A stretch of DNA of 64,000 nt from Tetragonia tetragonoides (Eukaryota > Streptophyta > Magnoliopsida > Caryophyllales > Aizoaceae), in NCBI GenBank assembly GCA_038025085.1, contig CM076145.1, positions 11,629,000-11,692,999 on the forward strand, read 5' to 3'. The notes under the pieces are model-generated. The model saw nothing but the letters and a program-made list of their open reading frames with translations. It did not search any database and was not told where the DNA came from. Within the stretch, counting starts at the first letter, position 1. The number at the start of each line of letters is the position of its first letter. Positions 49,901-62,850 of this stretch are shown here, one piece after another. The position numbers and the translations under genes are program-made.

Positions 49901-52314
49901 CCAAGGATGTTTACAAGTACAAACAAGCTTTAACTCCACCTTTTGAATGCATTTACGCGTTTTAACAGCTCTTACGACTAGGGTGAAAGAGATTGAGTTT
50001 TTTGGTGTTGTATTTTCAGAGAAAGCACCCAAAAGCTTACTTTGCATTCATTGGAGTGAGAAACTACACCAAGGATGTTTACAAGTACAAACAAGATTTG
50101 AGTTCTTTTGTGTTGTACATTTACGCGTTTTAACAGCTCTTACGACTAGGGTGACTCAAGCTTTTGAATACAATTACGCGTTTTAAAACCTCATACGACT
50201 AGGGTGAAAGAGATTGAGTTCTTTTGTGTTGTATATTAAGAGAAATCACCCAAATGGTTATTTTGCATTCATTTGAGTGAGAAACTACACCAAGGATGCT
50301 TACAAGTACAAACAAGTTTCAACTCAAGCTTTTGAATGTATTTACGCGTTTTAATAGCTGTTATGACTAGGCGAAAAGAGATTGAGTTCTTTTGTGTTGT
50401 ATATTAAGAAAAAGCTCGCAAATGCTTTGTTTACATTCATTTGAGTGTGAAACTACCCCAAGGATGTTTACAACTACAAACAAGCTTGAACTCAAGCTTT
50501 TGAATGCATTTAAGCGTTTTAAAAGCTCATACGACAAGGGTAAAAGAGATTTGAGTTCTTTTGTGTTGTATATTAAGAGAATGCATCCAAATACTTTGTT
50601 TGCATTTATTTACGCGTTTTGAATACTACACCTAGGATGTTTACAAGTGCAAACAAGCTTCAACTCAAGCTTTTGAATGCATTTACGCGTTTTGAATGCA
50701 TTTACGCATTTTAACAGCTCTTAAGACTATGGTAAAAGAAATTGATTTCTTTTGTGTTGTATATTGAGAGAAAGCACCCAGATGCTTTGTTTGCATTCAT
50801 TTGAGTGAGAAACTACACCAAGGATGTTTACAAGTACAGACAAGCTTCAACTCAAGCTTTTGAATGCATTTACGCGTTTTAACAGCTCTTACGATTAGGG
50901 TGAAAGAGATTGAGGTCTTTTGTGTTGTATATTAAGAGAAAGCACCCAGATGCTTTGTTTGCATTCATTTAAGTGAGAAACTACACCAAGGATGTTTACA
51001 AGTACAAACAAGCTTCAACTCAAGCTTTTGAATGCATTTACTCTATCACCATAATACATTCAAAAGCTTGAGTTGAAGCTTGTTTGTACTTGTAGACATC
51101 CTTGGTGTAGTTTCTCACTCAAATGAATGCAAACAAAGCATTTGTGTGATTTCTCTTAATATACAACACAAAAGAACTCAATCTCCTTCACCCTAGTCGT
51201 AAGAGCTGTTAAAACGCGTAAATGCTTTCAAAAGGTGGAGTTAAAGCTTGTTTGTGCTTGTAAACATCCTTGGTGTAGTTTCTCCCTCAAATGAATGCAA
51301 ACAAAGCATTTGGGTGCTTTCTCTTAATATACAACACAAAAGAACTCAATCTCTTTCACCCTAGATGTAAGAGCTGTTAAAACGCGTAAATGCATTCAAA
51401 ACGTGGAGTTAAAGCTTGTTTGTACTTGTAAACATCCGTGGTGTAGTTTCTCACTCAAATGAATGCAAACAAAGCATTTGGGTGCTTTCTCTTAATATAC
51501 AACACAAAGGAATCAATCTCTTTCACCTCAGTGAGAAACTACACCAAGGATGTTTACAAGTACAAACAAGCTTTAACTCAACCTTTTGAATGCTTTTACG
51601 CGTTTTAAAAGCTCAAATGCTTTGTTTGCATTCATTTGAGGGAGAAACCGCACCAAGGATGTTTGCAAGTACAAACAAGCTTCAACTCAAGCATTTGTTT
51701 GCATTCATTTTGAATGCATTTACGCGTAAAGGGCTCAAATGAATACGCGTTTTAACAGCTTTTACGACTATGGTGATAGAGATTGAGTTCTTTTGTGTTG
51801 TAAAACGCGTAAATGCTTTCAAAAGCTTGAGTTGAAGCTTATTTGTACTTGTAAACATCCTTGATGTAGTTTCTCCCTCAAATGAATGCAAACAAAGCTT
51901 TTGGGTGCTTTCTCTTAATATACAACACAAAAGAACTCAATCTCTTTGACCCTAGATGTAAGAGCTGTTAAAACGCGTAAATGCATTCAAAAGGTGGAGT
52001 TAAAGCTTGTTTGTACTTGTAAACATCCTTGGTGTAGTTTCTCACTCAAATGAATGCAAACAAAGCATTTGGGTGCTTTCTCTTAATATACAACACAAAA
52101 GAGTTCAATCTTTTTCACCCTAGTCATATGAGCTTTTAAAACGCGTAAATGCATTCAAAAGGTGGAGTTAAAGCTTGTTTGTACTTGTAAACATCCTTGG
52201 TGTAGTTTCTCACTCAACTGAATGCAAACAAAGCATCTGGGTGCTTTCTCTTAATATACAACACAAAAGAACTCAATCTTTTTCACCCTAGTCGTAAGAG
52301 CTTTACAAAGTACA
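46941..52314. repeat. Satellite blocks of copy 2, central part
   Basis: Counterpart of 30976-36349: plus 46941-51049, minus 51050-51527, plus island 51528-51803, minus 51804-52314. Four of the substitutions that separate the two 16-kb copies lie here (47692, 48608, about 50005, 50408). Confidence 0.9.
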
Positions 52315-53100
52315 CCAAGATTGAGTTCTTTTGTACATTTAAACATTCATTTGATTGTGAATACATTCAAAAGCTTGAGTTGAAGCTTGTTTGTACTTTA
52401 AAACATTCTAGGTGTAGTTTCACACTCAAAATGAATGCAAACAAAGTATTTGGATGCTTTCTCTTAATATACAACACAAAAGAACTCAAATCTCTTTCAC
52501 CCTACTCGTATGAGCTTTTAAAACGCGTAAATGCATTCAAAAACTTTATTTGAAGCTTATTTGTACTTGTAAACATCCTTGGTGTAGTTTTACATTCAAA
52601 TGAATGCAAACAAAGCATTTGGGTGCTTTCTCTTAATATACAAGACAAAAGAACTCAATTTCTTTTACCATAGTCTTAAGAGCTGTTAAAACGCGTAAAT
52701 GCATTCAAAACGCGTAATTGCATTCAAAAGCTTGAGTTGATGCTTGTTTGTACTTATAAACATCCTTGTTTGTACTTTTAAACAACTCTGGTGTAATTTT
52801 AAGATGCATGCAAAGCTCTTAATATTTGATTGTTTGTACTTTTAAACATCCTCCCATTTAGTGCATTTGAAAGGAGTTTTGTGTTCTTTTGTGTGTACTT
52901 AATTTTAAAACCTCATACGACTAGGGTGAAAGAGATTTGAGTTCTTGTAAAAAGTCAATGAACTATGTGTACTTTTTTATCAACATACTAAGCAATATAC
53001 CTAGTGTTGTATATTAAGAGAAAGCACCCAAATGTTTAATAAGCAATATACCTTAGTTACAAACATATATTGATATGAGTTTTCAAGTTTTAAATGCATT
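52315..53100. repeat. Scrambled satellite zone, copy 2
   Basis: Counterpart of 36350-37135 with the same fragment order, so the scrambling came before the 16-kb duplication. Confidence 0.75.
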
Positions 53101-53433
53101 CTCTTAATATACAACACAAAAGAACTCAATCTTTTTCACCCTAGTCATATGAGCTTTTAAAACGCGTAAATGCATTCAAAAGGTGGAGTTAAATCTTGTT
53201 TGTACTTGTAAACATCCTTGGTGTAGTTTCTCCCCCAAATGAATGCAAACAAAGCATTTGGGTGCTTTCTCTTAATATACAACACAAAAGAACTCAATCT
53301 CTTTCACCCTAGATGTAAGAGCTGTTAAAACGCGTAAATGCATTCAAAAGGTGGAGTTAAAGCTTGTTTGTACTTGTAAACATCCTTGGTGTAGTTTCTC
53401 ACTCAAATGAATGCAAACAAAGCATTTGGGTGC

Positions 53434-53855
53434 ATGTGAACCTTTGCCAATAAACCAAGCAGCTCTTCTAATTGATACACCCATGAATTGAACAAGGAAA
53501 ACAGAGGTAGAATCAAATTCGAGGTAGAATCAAGGTTACTGATGCAAAAGCTAACACTAAATATGACACTGCACCAATGCATATTCAAGTCGCCACTTTA
53601 GCTTACCTGAAGCATACATGAAACCCCTTACAGGAGATATCTTCGCACCACTGAAGCAGCAATGTTCAGTCCTGGGTTCAGATTTAACGCACCACCATGT
53701 TAGTCCTCAAAGCTATGACTATCCAAGAAAAAGATCAAGCACAAAGCAGAAACGCAAGGAATTAATCCTTTACGCGTATATAACACATGCTAAATGGTAC
53801 TAACTCAACTCCGAACAAAGTATACACTTTGTAGTTTTCTATCATTTTTTCAAAG
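53434..53855 (-). pseudogene. Non-satellite gene relic with eL24-like exon (copy 2)
   Basis: Identical by eye to 37469-37890. The exon-like segment is 53671-53607 on the minus strand, with acceptor CAG at 53674-53672 and donor GTAAGC at 53606-53601. It was copied with the 15,965-bp unit and carries the same shortening, so it is equally non-functional. Confidence 0.65.
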
Positions 53856-56800
53856 ATATTCTTGGTGTAGTTTCTCACTCTAATGAATGAAAACAAAGCA
53901 TTTGTGTGATTTCTCTTAATATACAACACAAAAGAACTCAATCTCTTTCACCCTAGTTGTAAGAGCTGTTAAAATGCGTAAATACATTCAAAATTAAGTA
54001 CAAATGTATAATGCTTTATTTAAAACGCGTAAATGCATATGAATGCAAGTTCTCTTTTCTGTTTGTACGTGTAAACATCCTTGTAAACATCCTAGGTGTA
54101 GTTTCACACTCAAATGAATGCACACAAAGTATTTGGATGCTTACAACACAAAAGAACTCAATCTCTTTCACCCTACTCGTATGAGCTTTCAAAACGCGTA
54201 AATGCATTCAAAAGCTTGAGTTGTAGCTTGTTTGTACTTTCAAACATTCTAGGTGTAGTTTCATACTAAAATGAATGCAAACAAAACATTGTGGTGCTTT
54301 CTCTTAATATAAAACACAAAAGAACTCAATCTCTTTCACCCTAGTCGTAAGAGCTGTTAAAACGCGTAAATGCATTCAAAAGCTTGAGTATTTGAGGATA
54401 AACAATCCTAGGTGTAGGTGACAAAGAGGGGGAAAAAGAGATTTGAGTTCTTTTGTGTTGTATACTAAGCTTTCTCTTTTAAGAGATTGAGTTCTTTTGT
54501 GTTGTATTTTCAGAGAATGCACCCAAAAGCTTTGTTTGCATTCATTTGAGGGAGAAACTACCCCAAGGATGTTTAAAACTACAAACAAGCTTGAACTCAA
54601 GACCCAATCTTTTTCACCCTAGTCATATGAGCTTTCAAAACGCGTAAATGCAATCAAAAGCTTGAGTTAAAGCTTGTTTGTACTTGTAAACATCCTTGGT
54701 ATAGTTTCTAACTCAAATGAATGCAAACAAAGCATTTGGGTGCCTTCTCTTAATATACAACACAAAAGAACTCAATCTCTTTCACCCTAGATGTAAAAGC
54801 TGTTAAAATGCGTAAATGCATTCAAAAGCTTAAGTTGAAGCTTGTTTGTACTTGTTAACATCCTTGGTGTAGTTTCTCACTCCAATGAATGCAAACAAAG
54901 CTTTTGGGTACTTTCTCTGAAAATACAACACAAAAGAACCCAAATGAGAATGTTGCTTGCATTCATTGGAGTGAGAAACTACACCAAGGATGTTTACAAG
55001 TACAAACAAGCTTTAACTCCAAGGTTGAATGCTTACAAGAGCTGTTAAAACGCGTAAATACATTCAAAAGCTTGAGTTGAAGCTTGTTTGTACTTGTAAA
55101 CATCCTTGGTTTAGTTTCTCACTCAAATGAATGCAAACAAATAATTTGGGTGCTTTCTCTTAATATACAACACAAAAGAACTCAATCTTTTTCACCCTAG
55201 TCATATGAGCTTTTAAAACGCGCAAATGCATTCAAAAGGTGGAGTTAAAGCTTGTTTGTACTTGTAAACATCCTTGGTGTAGTTTCTCACTCTAATGAAT
55301 GCAAACAAAGCATTTGGGTGAGTGAGAAACTATACCAAGGATGTTTACAAGTACAAACAAACTTCAACTCAAGCTTTTGAATGTATTTACGCGTTTTGAA
55401 TACATTTACGCGTTTTAACAGCGCATACGACTAGGGTGAAAGAGATTGAGTTCTTTTGTGTTGTATATTAAGAGAAAGCACCCAAATGCTTTGTTTGCAT
55501 TCATTTGAGGGAGAAACTACACCAAGGATGTTTACAAGTACAAACAAGCTTCAACTCAAGCTTTTGAATGCATTTACGCGTTTTAAAAGCGCATACGACT
55601 AAGGTGAAAGAGATTGAGGTGTTTTGTGTTGAAAATTAAGAGAATGCACCCAGATGCTTTATTTGCATTCATTTAAGTGAGAAACTACACCAAGGATGTT
55701 TGCAAGTACAAACAAGCTTTAACTCCACCTTTTGAATGCATATACGCGTTTTAAAACCTCATACGACTAGGGTGAAAGAGATTGAGTTCCTTTGTGTTGT
55801 ATTTTCAGAGAAAGCAATCAAAATACTTTGTTTGCATTAATTTGAGTAAGATACTACACCAAGGATGTTTACAAGTTCAAACAAGTTTCAACTCAAGCTT
55901 TTGAATGTATTTACGCGTTTTAAAAGCTCATATGACTAGGGTGAAAAAGATTGAGTTCTTTTGTGTTGTATTTTCAGAGAAAGCAACCAAAAGCTTTGTT
56001 TGCATTCATTTCATTGAGAATTTACAAGTACAAACAAGCTTCAACTCAAAATTTTGAATGCATTTTAACAGCTCTTACAACTAGGGTGAAAGAGATTGAG
56101 TTCTTTTGTGTTGTATATTAAGAGAAATCACACAAATGCTTTGTTTGCATTCATTTGAGTGAGAAACTACACCAAGAATGTTGACAAGTACAAACAATCT
56201 TCAATTCAAGCTTTTGAAAGCATTTACGCGTTTTAAAACCTCATACGACTTGGGTGTAAAAGATTGAGTTCTTTTGTGTGATTTCTCTTAATATACAAGT
56301 ACAAAAATATCTAGATTTACTCTTATTTGTTTTATACTAACAGAAAGCACCCAAATGCTTTTATTGCATTCATATGAATGTGAAACTACACAAAGGATGT
56401 TTACAAGTACAAACAAGCTTAAACTCAAGCTTTTGAATGCATTTACGCGTTTTGAATGCAATTACGCGTTTTAACAGCTCTTACGACTAGGGTGAAAGAG
56501 ATTGAGTTCTTTTGTGTTGTATATTAAGAGAAAGCACCCAGATGCTTTGTTTGCGTTCATTTGAGTGAGAAACTACACCAAGGATGTTTACAAGTACAAC
56601 CAAGCTTCAACTCAAGCTTTTGAATGTATTTACGCGTTTTAACAGCTCTTATGATTAGGGTGAAAGAGATTGAGGTGCTTTGTGTTGTATATTAAGAGAA
56701 AGTACCCAAATGCTTTGATTGCATTCATTTGAGTGAGAATCTTAACCATGGATGTTTACAAGTACAAACAAGCTTCAACTCAATCTTTTGAATTTAATTA

Positions 56801-57120
56801 CGCGTTTTAACAGCTCTTACGATTAGGGTGAAAGAGATTGAGTTCTTTTGTGTTGTGTATTAAGAGAAAGCACCAAAAAGCTTTGTTTGCATTCATTTGA
56901 GTGAGAAACTACACCTAGGATGTTTACAAGTACAAACAAGCTTCAACTCAAGCTTTTGAATGCATTTACGCGTTTTAAAAGCTCATATGACTAGGGTGAA
57001 AAAGATTGAGTTCTTTTGTGTTCTATTTTAAGAGAAACCAACCAAAAGCTTTGTTTGCATTCATTTCAGTGAGAAACCACACCAAGAACGTTTACAAGTA
57101 CAAACAAGCTTCAACTCAAG
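53856..57120. repeat. Satellite blocks of copy 2, right part
   Basis: Counterpart of 37891-41155: minus 53856-54402, rapid switches 54403-55319, plus 55320-57120 with the AT-rich filler near 56300-56345. Confidence 0.9.
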
Positions 57121-58108
57121 CTTTTGAATGCATTTACGCGTTTTAAAAGCTCATACGACTGGGGTGAAAGAGATTGAGTTCTTTTGTGTTGTATATTAAG
57201 AGAAAGCACCCAAATGCTTTGTTTGCATTCATTGGAGTGAGAAACTACACCAAGGATGTTTACAAGTACAAACAAGCTTCAACTCAAAATTTTGAATGTA
57301 TTCACAATCAAATGAATGCAAATAAAGCATTTGTGTGCTTTCTCTTAATATACAACAGAAAAGAACTCAATCTCTTTCACCCTAGTCGTAAGAGCTGTTA
57401 AAACGTGTAAATAAATTCAAAAGCTTGAGTTGAAGCTTGTTTGTACTTGTAAACATTCTTGGTGTAGTTTCTCACTCCAATGAATGCAAACAAAGACTTT
57501 GGGTGCCTTCTCTGAAAATACAATACAAAAGAACTCAATCTCTTTCACCCTAGTCGTATGAGGTTTTAAAACGTGTATATGCATTCAAAAACATGAGTTT
57601 AAGCTTGTTTGAACTCAATCTCTTTCACCCTAGTGCATTCAAAAGATTGAGTTCTTTTGTGTTCTATTTTAAGAGAAAGCAACCAAAAGCTTTGTTTGCA
57701 TTCATTTCAGTGAGAAACCACACCAAGAATGTGTACAAGTACAAACAAGCTTCAACTCAAGCTTTTGAATGCATTTACGCGTTTTAAAAGCTCATATGAC
57801 TAGGGTGAAACAGATTGAGGTCTTTTGTGTTGTATATTAAGAGAAAGCACCAAAATGCTTTGTTTGCATTCATTTGAGTGAGAAACTACACCAAGGATGT
57901 TTACAAGTACAAACAAGCTTTAACTCCACCTTTTGAATGCATTTACGCGTTTTAACAGCTCTTACGACTAGGGTAAAAGAGATTGAGTTCTTTTGTGTTG
58001 TATTTTCAGAGAAAGCTCCCAAAAGCTTTGTTTGCATTCATTGGAGTGAGAAACTACACCAAGGATGTTTACAAGTACAAACAAGCTTCAACTCAAAATT
58101 TTGTACTT
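57121..58108. repeat. Satellite with orientation switches
   Basis: Plus to about 57300, minus about 57301-57640, then plus to 58108. The first switch uses the run 'gaatgtattcacaatc', which is the reverse complement of the junction at 546-561. The second is a direct join, 'cattcaaaagattgagttc'. At the right end 'ttttgtacttgtaaatg' turns the array to minus. Confidence 0.88.
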
Positions 58109-61100
58109 GTAAATGAATTCAAAAGGTGGAGTTAAAGCTTGTTTGTACTTGTAAACATCCATGGTGTAGTTTCTCACTCAAATGAATGCAAACAAAGCTT
58201 TTGGGTGCTTTCTCTGAAAATACAACACAAAAGAACTCAATCTCTTTCACCCTAGTCGTATGAGGTTTTAAAACGCGTATATGCATTCGAAAGCTTAAGT
58301 TGAAGCTTGTTGGTACTTGTAAACATCTTTGGTGTAGTTTCTCACTCAAATGAATGCAAAGAAAACATTTGGGTGCGTTCTCTTAATGTACAACACAAAA
58401 GAACTCAATCTCTTTCACCCTTGTCGTATGAGCTTTTAAATCGCTTAAATGCATTCAAAAGCTTGAGTTCAAGCTTGTTTGTAGTTGTAAACATCCTTGG
58501 GGTAGTTTCACACTCAAATGAATGCAAACAAAGCATTTGGGTGCTTTCTCTTAAGCTTGAGTTGAAGGTTGTTTATACTTGTAAACACAAAAGAGATTGA
58601 GTTTCTCACTCCAATGAATGCAAACAAAGCTTTTGGATGCTTTCTCTTAATATACAACATAAAAGCACTCTAGCTTTTTCACCCTAGTCATATGAGCTTT
58701 TAAAACGCGTAAATGCATTCAAACGCTTGAGTTGAAGGTTGCTTGTACTTGTAAACATCCTTGGTGTAGTTTCTCACTCAAATGAATGCAAACAAAGCAT
58801 TTGTGTGATTTCTCTTAATATACAACACAAAAGAACTCAATCTCTTTCACCCTAGTTGTAAGAGCTGTTAAAATGCGTAAATGCATTCAAAAGGTGGAGT
58901 TAAAGCTTGTTTGTGCTTGTAAACATCCTTGGTGTAGTTTCTCACTCAAATGAATGCAAACAAAGCATTTGGGTGCTTTCTCTTAATATACAACACAAAA
59001 GAACTCAATCTCTTTCACCGTAGATGTAAGAGCTGTTAAAACGCGTAAATGCATTCAAAAGGTGGAGTTAAAGCTTGTTTGTACTTGTAAACATCCTTGG
59101 TTTAGTTTCTCACTCAAATGAATGCAAACAAAGCATTTGGGTGCTTTCTCTTAATATACAACACAAAAGACCTCAATCTCTTTCACCCTAATCATAAGAG
59201 CTGTTAAAACGCGTAAATACATTCAAAATCTTGAGTTGAAGCTTGTTTGTACTTGTAAACTTCCTTGGTTAAGTTTCTCACTCAAATGAATACAAACAAA
59301 GCATCTGGGTGCTTTCTCTTTATATACAACACAAAAGAACTCAATCTCTTTCACCCTAGTCGTAAGAGCTGTTAAAACGCGTAAATGCATTGAAAAGCTT
59401 GAGTTGAAGCTTGTTTGTACTTGTAAACATCCTTGGTGTAGTTTCTCACTCAAATGAATGCAAACAAAGTTATTGGATGGTTTCTCTGAAAATACAACAC
59501 AAAAGAACTCAATCTCTATCACCCTAGTCGTATGAGGTTTTGAAACGCGTATATGCATTCAAAAGGTGGAGTTAAAGCTTGTTTGTACTTGTAGGTGCTT
59601 TCTCTGAAAATAAAACACAAAAGCACTCAATCTCTTTCACCCTTGTCGTCTGAGGTTTTAAAACGCGTATATGCATTCAATAGCTTAAGTTGAAGCTTGT
59701 TGGTACTTGTAAACATCTTTGGTGTGGTTTCTCACTCAAATGAATGCAAAGAAAACATTTGGGTGCGTTCTCTTAATATACAACACAAAAGAACTCAATC
59801 TCTTTCACCCTTGTTGTATGAGGTTTTAAAACGCTTAAATGCATTCAAAAGCTTGAGTTCAAGCTTGTTTGTAGTTGTAAACATCCTTGGGGTAGTTTCA
59901 CACTGAAATGAATGCAAACAAAGCATTTGGGTGCTTTCTCTTAAGCTTGAGTTGAAGCTTGTTTGTACTTGTAAACACAAAAGAGATTGAGTTTCTCACT
60001 CCAATGAATGCAAACAAAGCTTTTGGATGCTTTCTCTTAATATACAACAGAAAAGAACTCAAGCTTTTTCACCCGAGTTATATGAGCTATTAAAATGCGT
60101 AAATGCATTCAAAAGCTTGAGTTGAAGCTTGTTTGTACTTGTAAACATCCTTGGTGTAGTTTCTCACTCAAATGAATGCAAACAAAGCATTTGTGTGATT
60201 TCTCTTAATATACAGCACAAAAGAACTCAATCTCTTTCACCCTAGTTGTAAGAGCTGTTAAAATGCGTAAATGCATTCAAAAGGTGGAGTTAAAGCTTGT
60301 TTGTGCTTGTAAACATCCTTGGTATAGTTTCTCACTCAAATGAATGCAAACAAAGCATTTGGGTGCTTTCTCTTAATATACAACACAAAAGAACTCAATC
60401 TCTTTCACCCTAGATGTAAGAGCTGTTAAAACGCGTAAATGCATTCAAAAGGTGGAGTTAAAGCTTGTTTGTACTTGTAAACATCCTTGGTGTAGTTTCT
60501 CTCTCAAATTAATGCAAACAAAGCATTAGGGTGCTTTCTCTTTATATACAACACAAAAGAACTCAATCTCTTTCACCCTAGTCGTAAGAGCTGTTAAAAC
60601 GCGTAAATGCATTGAAAAGCTTGAGTTGAAGCTTGTTTGTACTTGTAAACATCCTTGGTGTAGTTTCTCACTCCAATGAATGCAAACAAAGCTTTTGGGT
60701 GCCTTCTCTGAAAATACAATACAAAAGAACTCGATCTCTTTCACCCTAGTCGTATGAGGTTTTAAAACGTGTATATGCATTCAAAAACATGAGTTTAAGC
60801 TTGTTTGCACTTGTAAACATCCTTGGTTAAGTTTCTCACTCAAATGAATGCAAACAAAGCATTTGGGTGCTTTCTCTTAATATACAACACAAAACAACTC
60901 AATCTTTTTCACCCTAGTCATATGATCTTTTAAAACGTGTAAATGCATTCAAAAGCTTGAGTTTAAGCTTGTTTGTACTTGTAAACATCCTTGGTGTAGT
61001 TTCTCACTCAAATAAATGCAAACAAAGCATTTGGGTACTTTCTCTTAATATAGAACACAAAAGACCTCAATCTCTTTCACCCTAGTCATATGAGCTGTTT

Positions 61101-61573
61101 AAATGCGTAAATGCATTCAAAAGGTAGAGTAAAAGCTTGTTTGTACTTGTAAACATCTTTGGTGTAGTTTCTCACTCAAATGAATGCAAACAAAGCGTAA
61201 ATGCATTCAAAAGGTGGAGTTAAAGCTTGTTTGTACTTGTAAACATCCTTGGTGTAGTTTCTCACTCCAATGAATGCAAACAAAGCATTTGGGTGCTTTC
61301 TCTTAATATACAACACAAAAGAACTCAATTTCTTTCACCCTAGTCGTAAGAGCTGTTAAAACGCGTAAATGCATTCAAAAGGTGGTGTTAAAGCTTGTTT
61401 GTACTTGTAAACATCCTTGGTGTAGTTTCTCACTCAAATGAATGCAAACAAAGCATTTGGGTGCTTTCTCTTAATATACAACACAAAAGACCTCAATCTC
61501 TTTCACCCTAATCGTAAGAGCTGTTAAAACGCGTAAATACATTCAAAAGCTTGAGTTGAAGTTTGTTTGTAAA
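58109..61573 (-). repeat. Satellite, long minus-oriented block
   Basis: About 20 monomers, the longest uninterrupted minus block in the window. About 58205-59100 and 59595-60490 are related at +1,390 bp with visible divergence, so this is an older duplication. Both copies carry the reverse complement of the HOR module with the micro-inversion (58583-58600; 59973-59990). Partial monomer losses are seen near 59594 and 61195. Confidence 0.9.
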
Positions 61574-62850
61574 TACCTTTTGAATGCATTTACGCGTTTT
61601 GAAAGCACATACGAGTAGGGTGAAAGAGATTTGAGTTCTTTTGTGTTGTATATTAAGAGAAAGCATCCAAATACTTTGTTTGCATTCATTTGAGTGTGAA
61701 ACTACACCTAGGATGTTTACAAGTACAAACAAGCTTCAACTCAAATCTCTTTCACCCTACTCGTATGAGCTTTTAAAACGCGTAAATGCATTCAAAAGTT
61801 TGAGTTGAAGCTTGTTTGTACTTCTAAACATCCTTGGTTAAGTTTCTCACTCAAATGAATGCAAACAAAGGTTTTGGTTGCTTTGAATGCATTCATTTGA
61901 GTCAGAAACTACACCAAGGATGTTTACAAGTACCAACAAGCTTCAAACCAAGCTTTTGAATGTATTTACGCGTTTCAAAAGCTCATATTTACGCGTTTTG
62001 AAAGCACATACGAGTAGGGTGAAAGAGATTTGAGTTCTTTTGTGTTGCATATTAAGAGAAAGCACCCAAATGCTTTGTTTGCATTCATTTGAGTGAGAAA
62101 CTACACCAAGGATGTTTACAAGTACAAACAAGCTTTAACTCCACCTTTTGAATGCATTTACGCGTTTTAACAGCTCTTACGACTAGGGTGAAAGAGATTG
62201 AATTCTTTTATGTTGTATTTTCAGAGAAAGCACCCAAAAGCTTTGTATTCATTCATTGGAGTGGGAAACTACACCAAGGATGTTTACAAGTACAAACAAG
62301 CTTCAACTCAAAATTTTGAAAGCTTTGTTTGCATTCATTTGAGTGAGAAACTACACCAAGAATGTTTACAAGTACAAACAAGCTTCAACTCAAAATTTTG
62401 AATGTATTCACAATCAAATGAATGCAAATAAAGCATTTGGGTGCTTTCTCTTAATATACAACACAAAACACCTCAATCTCTTTCACCCTAGTCGTACGAG
62501 GTTTTAAAATGCGTAAATGCTTTCAAAAGCTTGAGTTGAAGCTTGTTTGTACTTGTAAACATCCTTGGCGTAGTTTCTCCCTCAAATGAATGCAAACAAA
62601 GCATTTGGGTGCTTTCTCTTAATATACAACACAAAAGAACTCAATCTCTTTCACCCTAGATGTAAGAGCTGTTAAAACGCGTAAATGCATTCAAAAGGTG
62701 GAGTTAAAGCTTGTTTGTACTTGTCAACATCCTTGGTGTAGGCTTTCAGTCAAATGAATGCAAACTACTTTCATCCAGTTGTAGTTTCTCACTCAAATGA
62801 ATGCAAACAAAGTTATACAAATGTGTAGTTTACCAAGTTTTGAATGCATC
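61574..62850. repeat. Satellite with dense orientation switches
   Basis: Plus 61574-61740, minus 61741-61880, plus 61881-62405 and minus to about 62830, with scrambled pieces at 62740-62850. The junction at 62395-62420 again has 'gaatgtattcacaatc'. Most pieces are one to three monomers long and start or end out of phase. Confidence 0.85.

Larger units (their letters stand above)
41156..57120. repeat. 15,965-bp tandem duplication, copy 2
   Basis: Head-to-tail repeat of 25191-41155, including every switch point, filler and the eL24 relic. It ends at about 57120-57146, where sequence following 'catttacgcgtttta' departs from the unit start (aaagctcat in place of acagctctt). That places the exchange inside a monomer. 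Confidence 0.93.
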
